Origin: a bacterium
GTDB lineage: Bacteria > Planctomycetota > J058 > JACQDU01
Length of the DNA: 15,405 bases
Assembly (NCBI GenBank): GCA_016200955.1
Contig: JACQDU010000564.1
Span: 1 to 15,405 of the forward strand
Direction of reading: 5' to 3'
Both the position numbers and the translations under genes were made by a program. The notes below the pieces were generated by a model. That model worked only from the letters and a program-made list of their open reading frames with translations. It was not told where the DNA came from and made no database searches. This document shows, piece after piece, positions 6,764 to 15,405 of the stretch (position 1 is its first letter; every line of letters begins with the position of its first letter).

Positions 6764-8758
6764 ATGTGGACGTACCTGGTCAAGCGGCTCCTCCTCCTCT
6801 TCGTCACCCTGTTCGGGATCTGCGCGATCTCGTTCGTGATCGTCACGCTGGCGCCCGGCGATCCCGCCTACACAGCGGCGGGGATCCCGCAGATCGGCGC
6901 GAGGACGAAGGGCCGCGCGGCGACGACCGATGAGGTCCTCGAGCACACGCGGAAGGCCCTCTACCTCGACCGTCCTCGGATCCTGAACCTCTCCCCGAAC
7001 ACGCGCACGAAGTCCGCGCGGGAGCTCGCGAGGAAGATCTGCGAGGGCTCGGACTACGTCCGGCTCGAGGCCCAGAAGCTCGCCGTGAGCGAGGTCGGCA
7101 CGGCAAGCTTCGACATCTTCGTCGAGGAAGCGTCCCGTCGCGCCGGGAAGGTCTCTCAGGACGTCGCGGCGCTCCAGGGTGCCCTCTCGGCGCTCGAGGC
7201 GATCGCCGGGAAGGACTCGCCCGACCCGGCGGCGCTCGAGGCGGCCGTCTCGACGCTCGAGAGGCTCGCGGGCGAGCGCGGGCCGCGCTTCTCCAAGAGC
7301 GTGGGCTCGCTCGAGCGCGCGCCGCGCTGGATCGCGTGGGGGAAGGAGCACGGCAACGACGCCCTCTCGGGAGTCGTGCTCCTCCTCGACACGCTCGAGC
7401 AGGTCGTGCCGCCGGCCAAGGGAGGCCCCTCCTCGAAGGGGACCCCCGAGGTCCGCGCGCAAGCGTGGAAGGCGTGGTGGGACGCCAGCGCGACGAGCTA
7501 CTCACCGGAGGCCGCGGAGAAGGCCGCCTCGTCTTACATGGAGGCGAGCGAGGCCGATCGGCCCGCTCGACTCGAGGCGCTCGAGAAGATCGGCGGCGCG
7601 GCAACGCCGGCCGTCATGTCGGCCTACGAGTCGAGCTCCGGCGAGCGCAGGAGCCGCGCCGCGTTCGCGCTCTCGCTCGTCGCGCACAAGACCTGGGACC
7701 TGACCGTCAAGCCGCAGCAGCGGATCGACTACGAGAAGGAATGGGCCGACGCCAAGAAGAAGATCGACGACGCCCGCGCGAAGAACGAGATGCAGGAGTC
7801 CGTCTACAAGGAAGCCGCCTCCGAGCTCGGCTCCAAGGACGTCTACATCGAGCGTCAGATCGTGAAGGACCACGCCGAGCAGGAGCGCAACATCGCGCGC
7901 TGGTGGTTCCGCGCGGAGGAGGAGTTCGTCGAGTTCGGTGCGCTCCGGCAGCTCGGGCGAGCGTTCACGCAGACCCAGTTCGGGAAGTGGTTCCGGAGCC
8001 TCGCCCTCGGCCTCGACCTCGGCGAGAGCTTCGTCTACAAGGGCAAGACGGTCAAGGAGCTCATCCTCAAGCGCCTGCCCGTGACGCTCTGGCTCAACTT
8101 CTTCTCGATCGTCCTCACGTACCTCATCGCCGTCCCGCTCGGCGTCTTCTCGGCGACGCATCCGAAGACGGTCGCGGACCGCGTGACGACGGTCTCGCTC
8201 TTCATCCTCTACTCGCTGCCTTCGTTCTGGGTCGGAGCGATCCTGATCCTCCTCGTCACGGGACCGCCACCCTGGTTTCCCTCGCACGGCATCGACTCGA
8301 TCGACTCCTGGAAGCTCGGCCCGTGGGATCGCTTCGTCGACTGGATGCGCCACATGGTCCTGCCGGTGGCCTGCCTCACGTACGGCGGCATCGCGTACAT
8401 ATCGCGCCAGATGCGCGCCGGCATGCTCGAGACGATCCGGCAGGACTACGTGCGGACCGCTCGCGCGAAGGGCCTGCCCGAGAAGGTGGTCATCTTCAAG
8501 CACGCGATGCGGAACTCGCTCATACCGATCGTGACGATCCTCGCCTACCTCCTGCCGTCCATGTTCGGCGGCTCGGTGATCATCGAGTCGATCTTCTCGA
8601 TCGACGGGCTCGGCCGGCTCATGTTCGAGGCCATCCTGGCCCGCGACTATCCCGTGATCATGGCCGAGGTCTTCATCTCCGGCTTGCTCACGCTCGCGGG
8701 GATCCTGCTCGCCGACGTGACCTACGCGATCGTCGACCCGAGGATCGAGCTCAAGTGA
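6764..8758 (+). CDS. ABC transporter permease, YejB/DppB-like, with a ~380-residue insertion
   Basis: This is one of two membrane subunits of the importer. Residues 6-28 are the first helix, followed by VTLAPGDP, as in YejB (QIAPGGP). The canonical core resumes at LDLGESF (L419 onward), then KRLPVTLWL, the remaining helices, the ATPase-contacting EAA loop DYVRTARAKG (561-570), the RDYPVIMAEVFIS segment and the C-terminal DPRIELK. Many of these pieces match E. coli YejB more closely than DppB. At 664 residues it is about twice the normal 310-365. The extra part (about 35-415) is mostly helical, with a HEAT-like stretch near 266-312 and long charged helices after it, and by family topology lies outside the membrane. 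The ATG is 6 bp after the binding-protein stop with no strong ribosome-binding site, so translation is probably coupled. Confidence 0.9.
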   Translation: MWTYLVKRLLLLFVTLFGICAISFVIVTLAPGDPAYTAAGIPQIGARTKGRAATTDEVLEHTRKALYLDRPRILNLSPNTRTKSARELARKICEGSDYVRLEAQKLAVSEVGTASFDIFVEEASRRAGKVSQDVAALQGALSALEAIAGKDSPDPAALEAAVSTLERLAGERGPRFSKSVGSLERAPRWIAWGKEHGNDALSGVVLLLDTLEQVVPPAKGGPSSKGTPEVRAQAWKAWWDASATSYSPEAAEKAASSYMEASEADRPARLEALEKIGGAATPAVMSAYESSSGERRSRAAFALSLVAHKTWDLTVKPQQRIDYEKEWADAKKKIDDARAKNEMQESVYKEAASELGSKDVYIERQIVKDHAEQERNIARWWFRAEEEFVEFGALRQLGRAFTQTQFGKWFRSLALGLDLGESFVYKGKTVKELILKRLPVTLWLNFFSIVLTYLIAVPLGVFSATHPKTVADRVTTVSLFILYSLPSFWVGAILILLVTGPPPWFPSHGIDSIDSWKLGPWDRFVDWMRHMVLPVACLTYGGIAYISRQMRAGMLETIRQDYVRTARAKGLPEKVVIFKHAMRNSLIPIVTILAYLLPSMFGGSVIIESIFSIDGLGRLMFEAILARDYPVIMAEVFISGLLTLAGILLADVTYAIVDPRIELK

Positions 8759-10953
8759 CCGAAGCGACCGCGGAGCGCGACAAGCTCGAGACGGCCGAGA
8801 AGAGGCCGGTTCTCTCGTCCGACCAGGGATTCTGGACGATCGCGTGGCGGCAGTTCAGCAAGGACCACGTGAGCGTCATGGGGCTCGTCGTGGTCACCCT
8901 CCTCGCGGCGATCGCGATCTTCTCGCCGTTCATCGCGAACGGGCGGCCTTACACGATCAGCGGCATCCTCACGAACTTCTACGCGAGCGACGTCGCCGCA
9001 TTCAAAGACTGGCACCAGCTCTACCGGCAGCACGCGGACGAGCTCGCCGATACCAAGCTCAAGCCGAGCGACCGCGTCCAGAAGGAAGGCGAGGCCGAGC
9101 TCTACCGCCGCGGCCTGCCCCTCACCCTCGAGCGCCTCTCCCGTTACATGAAGCCCGAGGACCGCTCGGCGCTCGAGGCGCTTGCCGCGAGGTACGCGAA
9201 GCTCCTCGCGGCCCCGTCGCCTGAGCTCGACCGCAAGGAGTACGACGCGCTCGGGAAGGAGATCGACGAGCGGTTCGGAGTCCTGGCGCTCGAGCCTGCC
9301 TACAAGCGCGTTGCCGGCCCGCTCGTGGACTTCGAGGTCGGAAACGGGTCGGACGCCGTCGTGCCCCTGCTCAAGCGGGCGCTGACGGCCCAGTCCGACG
9401 CGCGCGACGCGCGCGAGGACAACGACAGGAACGCCCTCGCGGCGGCGCAGGCAAAGATCCGCTCGCTCGCCCCCGAGGTCGAGCCGATCGCGAAGCAGGT
9501 CGAGAGCGGGACGCGCGCCATGGCGGCCTTCCTCGACGCGGACGACGCGCGGTCGCTCGAGCAGACGGCGGCCGACCTCGCGAAGACGATCCGCGCCCTC
9601 GCGGACCCGGAGACGAAGGAAGACCTCGCTCCCCGGTACTCCGAGCTCTCGAGCAGGATCGACGCCTTCGCACGGAGGTCGGTCCCGCCCGAGCGGCAGC
9701 GGCTCCCCCGGACGACGCAGCACCCGATCATCGACTACTTGAAGCCCAAGGAGGTCGGCTTCCTCGCCCTGTACGTGACGGCCCTGGCCGCGCTGCTGCT
9801 CCGCGGGGCGTTCGGCCGCGCGACCGCGAAGCTCCCGTTCGACCCGAGCGACCTGGCGTTCGCGCGGCTCGGGATCCTCCTCGCTCCCGCGCTCCTCGCG
9901 TCGCTCCTCTGGTGGGTGCTCGTGCCCGAGCGCGAGCCTCCCTCGGACGCTTACTACAAGAAGTTCGTCGAGGAGCTCGCCGTCAGGCCGGACCCCCTGA
10001 GCGCGATCACCTTCGCGCCCGTGCCGTTCGGCGAGAACGAGAACATCCAGGAAGACAAGCAGAGCCCGCCGACCTGGCTCGAGGACGAGGCTCATCTCGT
10101 CGAACGGCTGCGAGCCTCGGACGGCGCCCTCCCGCCGGGAGTCTCCAAGGACGAGCTCGCCACCTGGCTCGAGCCGCCGCTCGAGGACGGGAAGCGCGTG
10201 GACCGCGCGACGGTGGCGAAGGCTGCGACGATCGAGCCGTGGGTGCGCGCGCTCGTCCAGAAGCGCCTCACGACCTATCGCTACCACTGGCTCGGGACCG
10301 ACACGACGGGGCGCGACGCGCTCGCGCGGATCGTCATGGGGTCCCGGATATCGCTCTCCGTGGGCTTCGTCGCGGTCGGGATCAACGTCTTCATAGGGAT
10401 CGTCCTCGGGGCGCTCGCGGGCTATTTCCGTGGCTGGGTGGACATCGCGATCTCGCGGCTCACCGAGGTCGTCATGTGTTTCCCGTCGTTCTTCCTGATC
10501 CTCGCCGTCAACGTGATACTGCCTCCGTCGATCTGGAACGTCATGCTCGCGATCGGGCTCATCGGGTGGACGGGGGAGATGCGACTCGTCCGGGGGGAGT
10601 TCCTGAGGCTCGTGAACCTGGACTTCGTGACCGCCGGGAGGGCGCTCGGGCTCTCGAACGCGCGCGTCATCTTCCGGCACATGCTGCCGAACGCGATGGC
10701 ACCCGTCCTCGTCGCGGCGACGTTCGGCATCGCGGGCGCGATCTTGACCGAGAGCGCGCTCAGCTTCCTCGGCTTCGGCGTGCCGCCGCCGGAAGCGTCG
10801 TGGGGCTCGGTCCTCAACGAGGCCTTCGGCGCGGAGAAAGAGATGTGGTGGATCACGATCTTCCCCGGCTTCATGATCTTCCTCACGATCACGGCCTATA
10901 ACCTCGTGGGCGAAGGCTTCCGCGACGCCACGGACCCCAGGTTGAGGAAATGA
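8755..10953 (+). CDS. ABC transporter permease, YejE/DppC-like, with a ~450-residue insertion and extra helices
   Basis: This is the partner permease. The GTG at 8755 overlaps the previous TGA (GTGA). The N-terminus, first helix (about 40-60) and FIANGRPY closely resemble YejE (LIANDKP). The core resumes at [11 protein letters not shown] (511-521), with the APVPFGEN element before it matching the corresponding APIRFG of YejE. Then come the helices, the EAA loop [10 protein letters not shown] (623-632), [13 protein letters not shown] and a C-terminal DPRLRK. The length is 732 residues against a usual 280-340. The inserted part has a long helical, partly coiled-coil-like region (about 75-325), two additional membrane helices (336-355 and 367-390), then an acidic linker. 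The even number of added helices keeps the core topology. The codon use is like its neighbours, so this is not a recent foreign insertion. Confidence 0.9.
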   Translation: MTEATAERDKLETAEKRPVLSSDQGFWTIAWRQFSKDHVSVMGLVVVTLLAAIAIFSPFIANGRPYTISGILTNFYASDVAAFKDWHQLYRQHADELADTKLKPSDRVQKEGEAELYRRGLPLTLERLSRYMKPEDRSALEALAARYAKLLAAPSPELDRKEYDALGKEIDERFGVLALEPAYKRVAGPLVDFEVGNGSDAVVPLLKRALTAQSDARDAREDNDRNALAAAQAKIRSLAPEVEPIAKQVESGTRAMAAFLDADDARSLEQTAADLAKTIRALADPETKEDLAPRYSELSSRIDAFARRSVPPERQRLPRTTQHPIIDYLKPKEVGFLALYVTALAALLLRGAFGRATAKLPFDPSDLAFARLGILLAPALLASLLWWVLVPEREPPSDAYYKKFVEELAVRPDPLSAITFAPVPFGENENIQEDKQSPPTWLEDEAHLVERLRASDGALPPGVSKDELATWLEPPLEDGKRVDRATVAKAATIEPWVRALVQKRLTTYRYHWLGTDTTGRDALARIVMGSRISLSVGFVAVGINVFIGIVLGALAGYFRGWVDIAISRLTEVVMCFPSFFLILAVNVILPPSIWNVMLAIGLIGWTGEMRLVRGEFLRLVNLDFVTAGRALGLSNARVIFRHMLPNAMAPVLVAATFGIAGAILTESALSFLGFGVPPPEASWGSVLNEAFGAEKEMWWITIFPGFMIFLTITAYNLVGEGFRDATDPRLRK

Positions 10954-12000
10954 GTGACGACCACCGCCCCCGAGACGAAGCCCGCGACCGAGAAGCCGAA
11001 GGAGAAGGAGCTCCTCCTCGAGCTCCGCGGCCTGCGGACTTACTTCGACACCGACGACGGCGTCGTGAAAGCCGTGGACGGCGTGGACCTCACGATCCGC
11101 CGCGGCGAGACGCTCGGGATCGTGGGAGAGTCGGGCTGCGGGAAGTCGGTCACGGCCTTCTCGATCATGCAGCTCCTCCCGAAGCCGCAAGGCCGCGTCG
11201 CGGGAGGAGAGATCTTCTTCCACCGCCGCGACGGAACGGTGATCGACATCGCCAATGCCTCCGACCCCGAGATGCGGAAGATCCGCGGCAACAAGATCTC
11301 CATGATCTTCCAGGAGCCCATGACCTCGCTGAACCCGGTCTTCACGGTCGGCGACCAGATCGGCGAGGCGATCGTCCTCCACCAGGGGAAGACCAAGCGC
11401 GAGGCGCGCCAGATGTCGATCGCGATCCTCGAGAAGGTCGGGATCCCGTCCCCCCAGCTCAGGATCGACAACTATCCTCACGAGATGTCGGGCGGCATGA
11501 AGCAGCGCGTGATGATCGCCATGGCGCTCGTCTGCAAGCCGGACCTCCTCATCGCGGACGAGCCCACGACGGCGCTCGACGTGACGATCCAGGCGCAGAT
11601 CCTCGACCTCCTCCGGCAGCTCCAGGAGGAGATCGGCATGTCGATCTGGTTCATCACGCACGACCTGGGAGTCATAGCCGAGATCGCGCACGAGGTCGCG
11701 GTCATGTACGCGTCCAAGGTCGTCGAGCGGGCTCCGGTGGAGACCCTCTTCACGCGGCCGAGGCACCCCTACACGCGCGGGCTGTTCAAGTCTCTCCCGC
11801 ACACCTCGCAGGGAAAGGAACGGCTCGAGGCGATCCAGGGAGTCGTCCCGAACCCGCTCGACTTCCCGTCGGGCTGCAAGTTCCACACGCGCTGCCCTCA
11901 CGTGATCGACGACTGCAAGAAGGTCGAGCCGGGGCTCGTCGAGATCGAGCCGGGCCACTGGATCTCCTGCTCGCGCGTCGAGAGGGGCGAGATCGCGTGA
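10954..12000 (+). CDS. dppD: Peptide ABC transporter ATP-binding protein (DppD/OppD-like)
   Basis: This is the first of two ATPases that power import. The GTG at 10954 directly follows the permease TGA and has GAGG at 10944-10947; an ATG four bases earlier is in a different, non-coding frame. The motifs are complete: Walker A GESGCGKS (58-65), Q-loop in [10 protein letters not shown], signature MSGGMKQR (178-185), Walker B LLIADEP with catalytic E203, and H-loop H236. The C-terminal oligopeptide-transporter extension carries C308, C314, C321 and C339 in the family's SGCxFHTRCP arrangement, which in related transporters coordinates an iron-sulfur cluster. The 348 residues are normal for the family. 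Unlike E. coli Yej, where one fused ATPase (YejF) serves the permeases, here two separate proteins do so. Confidence 0.95.
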   Translation: MTTTAPETKPATEKPKEKELLLELRGLRTYFDTDDGVVKAVDGVDLTIRRGETLGIVGESGCGKSVTAFSIMQLLPKPQGRVAGGEIFFHRRDGTVIDIANASDPEMRKIRGNKISMIFQEPMTSLNPVFTVGDQIGEAIVLHQGKTKREARQMSIAILEKVGIPSPQLRIDNYPHEMSGGMKQRVMIAMALVCKPDLLIADEPTTALDVTIQAQILDLLRQLQEEIGMSIWFITHDLGVIAEIAHEVAVMYASKVVERAPVETLFTRPRHPYTRGLFKSLPHTSQGKERLEAIQGVVPNPLDFPSGCKFHTRCPHVIDDCKKVEPGLVEIEPGHWISCSRVERGEIA

Positions 12001-13115
12001 CCGAGCTCGAGACCGCGAAGTTCGACGCTCGCCCGAGGAAGACGCTCCTCGAGGTGAAGAACCTCGTCAAGTACTTCCCGATCAAGGGAGGGATCCTCGG
12101 GCGCGTGAAGGGCTGGGTGAAGGCCGTCGACGACGTCTCCTTCCACGTGGACGACGGCGAGACCCTCGGCATGGTCGGCGAGTCGGGCTGCGGGAAGACG
12201 ACAGTCGGCCGCTCGATCCTGCGCTTGATCGAGCCGACCTCGGGCGAGGTCACGTTCGACGGCCACGACGTGACCGCCCTGGGCTCGAGCGAGCTCAGGC
12301 AGGCCCGCCGGCAGATGCAGATCATCTTCCAGGACCCATACTCGTCCTTGAACCCGCGCATGACCGTCGAGGGGATCGTGGGAGAGGCTCTCACGGTCCA
12401 CGGGATCGCGAGGGGACAGGAGAGACGCCGGCGCGTCGAGGAGCTCCTCGTGAAGGTCGGCCTCAGCGCGAGGCACATAGGCCGCTACCCCCACGAGTTC
12501 TCCGGCGGGCAGAGGCAGCGCGTCGGGATCGCGCGAGCGCTCGCTCTCTCTCCCCGGTTCATCGTCTGCGACGAGGCCGTCTCCGCGCTCGATGTCTCGA
12601 TCCAGGCGCAGATCCTGAACCTCCTCATGGACCTCCAGCAGGAGCTCGGGCTCTCTTATCTGTTCATCGCGCACGACCTCTCGGTCGTCGAGCACATCTC
12701 CGACCGCGTCGTGGTCATGTACCTCGGGAAGATCGCCGAGGTCGCGCCCGCCGGGACGATCTACGAGCACCCGCTCCACCCCTACACGCGAGCGCTCCTC
12801 TCGGCGATCCCGATCCCCGACCCGCTCAACAAGAGGGCACGGATCAAGCTCGAGGGCGACGTGCCCTCTCCCGTGAATCCTCCCTCGGGCTGCAACTTCC
12901 ACACGCGCTGCCCGTTCGCGGAGGCGCGATGCTCGCAGGAGCTCCCCGTGCTCCGCGACGTGGGAGGCGGCCAGAAGGTCGCGTGCCACCTCGTGGACGC
13001 CGAGCGCCGCGAGCTCGTGAAGGACGGGCAGGTCGTCCCCGCCATTCCCGTGAGACGCCTCGCCGTCGCCTCGGCTCCGGCCCAGCCGCCGACGCCTCCC
13101 CTATCGAATTCTTGA
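11997..13115 (+). CDS. dppF: Peptide ABC transporter ATP-binding protein (DppF/OppF-like)
   Basis: This is the second ATPase of the importer, expected to form a heterodimer with the preceding one. The GTG at 11997 overlaps the upstream TGA by the GTGA arrangement. The family-typical [10 protein letters not shown] leads into the domain, with Walker A GESGCGKT (61-68), [14 protein letters not shown], signature FSGGQRQR (168-175), Walker [13 protein letters not shown] with E193, and H-loop H226. The C-terminal extension has C299, C305, C312 and C330 in the same SGCxFHTRCP pattern as its partner, followed by a Pro/Ala-rich tail that is probably unstructured. The 372 residues are a little longer than typical because of that tail. 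It is the last gene of the transporter operon; no clear terminator follows. Confidence 0.95.
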   Translation: MTELETAKFDARPRKTLLEVKNLVKYFPIKGGILGRVKGWVKAVDDVSFHVDDGETLGMVGESGCGKTTVGRSILRLIEPTSGEVTFDGHDVTALGSSELRQARRQMQIIFQDPYSSLNPRMTVEGIVGEALTVHGIARGQERRRRVEELLVKVGLSARHIGRYPHEFSGGQRQRVGIARALALSPRFIVCDEAVSALDVSIQAQILNLLMDLQQELGLSYLFIAHDLSVVEHISDRVVVMYLGKIAEVAPAGTIYEHPLHPYTRALLSAIPIPDPLNKRARIKLEGDVPSPVNPPSGCNFHTRCPFAEARCSQELPVLRDVGGGQKVACHLVDAERRELVKDGQVVPAIPVRRLAVASAPAQPPTPPLSNS

Positions 13116-13216
13116 TTCTCCGATCTCCCGCGATCGAGCCTTTCTGGGATGATCCCGGGCTCGGGCGGTCTCCAATTCTGGTTCGTTCTGCTCGCAGTCC
13201 CCCGGAGAGGCTCCCC

Positions 13217-15405
13217 ATGAAAGCCAGGGCCTGGGCGCTTCCGCTGGCCGTGCTTCTCTCTCTTTCACTTCCACGAAAGGCCGCGCCGGACGAGACGGCG
13301 CCGGTCGCGCAGAAGGCGCAGCAGTTCCTCTCGCGGCACTGCGCTCGCTGTCACGCGGGCGGCCGCGACGAGGGAGGGCTCGCCTCCGTCCTCGATGCGC
13401 GAAGGCTCGTGGACACAAAGCGCGTCGTGCCCGGAAAGCCCGGCGACTCCGAGCTCTTCCGGCTCGTGTCGACGAGGAAGATGCCCGACGACCGGGAGAC
13501 GAAGCCGACCGACGACGAGATCGCCGACCTCCGCGCCTGGATCGAGGCGGGAGCGCCGAGCTTCTCGCCCGCCACGCCCTCGTTTCCGCCGGATGCCGTG
13601 CTCGCGGCGATCAAGGCCGACCTCCTCGCCCTCGAGAAGGCCGACCGGCCGTTCGCGCGTTACCTCACGCTCGCTCACCTCGCGAACGCCGGCCGATCGC
13701 CGGACGAGATCGCGGCGGCGAGCAAGGCCCTCTCGAAGCTCGTGAACGGACTCTCGTGGAAGAAGGAGATCGTCGCTCCCGTCGCGATCGATCCCGCGAA
13801 GGCGATCCTGAGGATCGACCTTCGAAAGTACGACTGGACCGCCAAGACCTGGGAGAAGATCTCCGCCGCCCACCCTTACGGCCTCGTCTTCGAGAGCGGC
13901 CCCGGGAAGGACTGCGCGGCGGAGACCGGCACGCCTTCCTTCATGGTCCGCGGCGACTGGTTCCTCGCGGGCGCCTCGCGCGCGCCGCTCTACCACGAGG
14001 TCCTCGAGCTCCCCTCGACGGACCGCGAGCTAGAGAAGCTCCTCGGCATCGATGTGGACGCGAACATCCTCTCGCGCGCCGCGCGGCGTGTGGGCTCCTA
14101 CACCTCGGGCGAGTCCGACTACAACCGCGTCATCGAGCGCCACGCCACGGCTCACGGCGCTTACTGGAAGGCCTACGACTTCCGCGATGGCGACGGCGTG
14201 CGCGACGTCTTCCCGAACCCGCTCGGCCCCGGGAACGGCGAGCGTGACTTCACCCGCGACGGGAGCGAGATCATCTTCCACCTCCCGAACGGTCTCCAGG
14301 CATACATGGTCGTGGACGGCAAGGGATCCCGCCTCGACCGCGCGCCCACGGGCGCTTGCTGGAACAAGGAAGCTCGCGACGGCTCGATCCGGACCGCGAC
14401 CGCGATCACCTGCATGAGCTGCCACCTGCGCGGCGTGACCGAGCGCGGGGACGGGACGCGCGGCTGGTATCTCGGCCACGCGATCCGCGACAAGACGCTC
14501 TTCGACAAGAAGCTCCTCGAGACCGTCACCGCCCTCTACCCGGAGCGCGGCGAGATGAGCGACCTCTTCGAGCAGGACGCGAAGACCTACAAGACCGCGG
14601 TCGAGGCCGCGGGGAGCTTCCTCCCGAGGAAGACCGAGCCGCTCGTCGCGCTCGCGCACGACTTCGACGCGGGGCTCGACCGCCGGCTCGCGGCGGCGGA
14701 GCTCGGGCTCTCGCCCGAGGCGCTCCAGGAGAAGCTCAAGGCGACTCCCGTGGCGGCGCTCGCGCAGCTCGCGGGAGACGGCACGGTCGCGCGAGCGGCC
14801 TTCCAGAAGGCATTCCCCGAGGCGCTCGCGGCGTGGGGGCTCGGGAAGCACGACGGGCACGAGCAGGCGCCTCTCTCGCGCGTGGCTCGATCGGGAGACC
14901 GGATCTACGAGACGGCCGTCGCGGACGGCGTGCTCTCGGTCGAGCTCGACTCCCGGTGGAGCTTCGAGGGGAGGAGAGGCGGGCTCGTCCTCTCCCGCGG
15001 CGAGGTCACGCGCCTCAAGATCTCGGCCGAGAGGACGAAGCTCAAGGACCTCGAAGCGGTCTCGGCGCGAGAGAAGGAGGCGCTCGCCCAGCGCCTGCGA
15101 GAGGTCAAGACCGCGGAGCATCCGCAGCTCGGGAAGGCCGTCCTCGTCCACTCGGACGCCCTCACGCCGAACGTCCAGATGCTCGACGAGATCGCGCTCC
15201 TCGGGACGTGGCTCGTCCGCCTGAGCGTCCAGTGCGACGCGAGGACGTTCGACCGCGATCGGAAGGAGCTCGAGGGCGTCCTCGCGTCGGTCAAGCTCGA
15301 TGCTCCCGAGGAGCTCGACCCGATCCACCGCGACCTCCCGGAGAAGCTCAAGGCGGCGGGGTTCGAGGGCGACTACAAGGCCGCTCTCGCGCGCGCGAAG
15401 GCCGA
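13217..15405 (+). CDS. Exported di-heme cytochrome c-type protein, Planctomycete-like (partial)
   Basis: The reading frame is open from ATG 13217 (GGAGAGG at 13204-13210) for 729 codons to the window edge, with no stop. Residues 5-19 form a hydrophobic signal segment. The first heme site is CARCH (42-46), followed by GGL, a VPGKPGDSEL element and M89 in RKMPDD, the likely distal ligand, then DEIADLRAWIEAGAP. This is the layout of Planctomycete cytochrome C modules. Residues about 200-400 contain a conserved domain with RIDLRKYDW, AYWKAYDF, FHLPNGLQAYMV and a second heme site CMSCH (399-403). I know similar LPNGLQAY/SCMSCH sequences from large secreted proteins of Planctomycetota and Myxococcota. 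The rest is helical with no further heme motif visible. It should act in the periplasm in electron transfer or sensing. It lies 101 bp after the transporter genes on the same strand, with nothing recognisable in that gap. Confidence 0.85.
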   Translation, partial: MKARAWALPLAVLLSLSLPRKAAPDETAPVAQKAQQFLSRHCARCHAGGRDEGGLASVLDARRLVDTKRVVPGKPGDSELFRLVSTRKMPDDRETKPTDDEIADLRAWIEAGAPSFSPATPSFPPDAVLAAIKADLLALEKADRPFARYLTLAHLANAGRSPDEIAAASKALSKLVNGLSWKKEIVAPVAIDPAKAILRIDLRKYDWTAKTWEKISAAHPYGLVFESGPGKDCAAETGTPSFMVRGDWFLAGASRAPLYHEVLELPSTDRELEKLLGIDVDANILSRAARRVGSYTSGESDYNRVIERHATAHGAYWKAYDFRDGDGVRDVFPNPLGPGNGERDFTRDGSEIIFHLPNGLQAYMVVDGKGSRLDRAPTGACWNKEARDGSIRTATAITCMSCHLRGVTERGDGTRGWYLGHAIRDKTLFDKKLLETVTALYPERGEMSDLFEQDAKTYKTAVEAAGSFLPRKTEPLVALAHDFDAGLDRRLAAAELGLSPEALQEKLKATPVAALAQLAGDGTVARAAFQKAFPEALAAWGLGKHDGHEQAPLSRVARSGDRIYETAVADGVLSVELDSRWSFEGRRGGLVLSRGEVTRLKISAERTKLKDLEAVSAREKEALAQRLREVKTAEHPQLGKAVLVHSDALTPNVQMLDEIALLGTWLVRLSVQCDARTFDRDRKELEGVLASVKLDAPEELDPIHRDLPEKLKAAGFEGDYKAALARAKA

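Noticed and set aside
4994..7462. Long minus-strand open frame (822 codons) opposite the binding protein and first permease
   Set aside because: Same antisense artefact: composition is dominated by Leu, Val, Arg and Asp with no motif, while the plus-strand genes have full family signatures.
7336..8754. Upstream extension of the second permease frame into the first permease
   Set aside because: The translation is Arg/Pro-rich noise until the GTG at 8755, which overlaps the preceding stop in the usual way.
8722..11958. Very long minus-strand open frame (1078 codons) opposite the permease and ATPase genes
   Set aside because: It is the antisense shadow of GC-rich genes; its product is an Arg/Asp/Glu-rich low-complexity sequence with no domain.
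13116..13216. Terminator or promoter between the last ATPase and the cytochrome gene
   Set aside because: Only a 5-bp palindrome (GGGATGATCCC) is visible, with no T-run and no convincing -35/-10 pair.
1..15405. CRISPR arrays, tRNA genes, insertion sequences or phage genes
   Set aside because: No regularly spaced repeats, cloverleaf signatures, transposase or integrase motifs were found.

Overview
The window is a stretch of very GC-rich bacterial chromosome. Codon third positions are almost all G or C, and GTG starts are common. The gene density, the four-base GTGA overlaps between consecutive genes and a cytochrome of the type common in Planctomycetota point to a Planctomycetota-like lineage. 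Myxococcota, Acidobacteriota or another GC-rich phylum is not excluded, because there is no rRNA or ribosomal marker to settle it.

Left part (1-4362), housekeeping and small genes. The minus strand first carries the 5' end of a small membrane protein (1-310). Divergent from it is proC (422-1243), the last step of proline synthesis. Bases 1244-1714 hold no intact gene. They do contain a minus-strand coding-like stretch that changes frame (about 1244-1533), with several inverted repeats upstream of it. Then come a histidine-box membrane hydroxylase of the fatty acid hydroxylase/sterol desaturase superfamily (1715-2374, plus) and a convergent OsmC-type thiol protein (2355-2777, minus) that overlaps it by 20 bp. 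A minus-strand pair follows: a 62-residue single-helix membrane protein (4174-4362) overlapping the start of a membrane-anchored SGNH/GDSL hydrolase (2817-4177). The hydrolase is broken by a frameshift near 3420-3480, where a family-typical block also seems to be missing.

Right part (4432-13115), a five-gene plus-strand operon for a peptide-type ABC importer: substrate-binding protein, two permeases and two ATPases. It has a good sigma70-like promoter (TTGACG-16-TAAGAT). A 6+6 inverted repeat lies between this promoter and that of the divergent membrane-protein gene. The permease cores look more like YejB and YejE than classical DppB and DppC. The striking point is that three components carry large extra segments. 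The binding protein has about 110 extra residues that look like two small beta units. The YejB-like permease has about 380 residues between its first and second helices. The YejE-like permease has about 450 residues there, including two additional membrane helices. All should lie mainly outside the cytoplasmic membrane. The ATPases are of ordinary size and carry intact motifs. The sequence therefore suggests an importer with an enlarged extracytoplasmic architecture, which is the best candidate here for something undescribed.

Right end (13217-15405), same strand 101 bp downstream: a long exported di-heme c-type cytochrome protein, cut by the window edge. Its N-terminal CxxCH domain resembles Planctomycete cytochrome C modules. 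Its second CxxCH lies in a conserved domain also found in large Planctomycetota and Myxococcota proteins. No tRNA, rRNA, CRISPR array, insertion sequence or integrase was seen.
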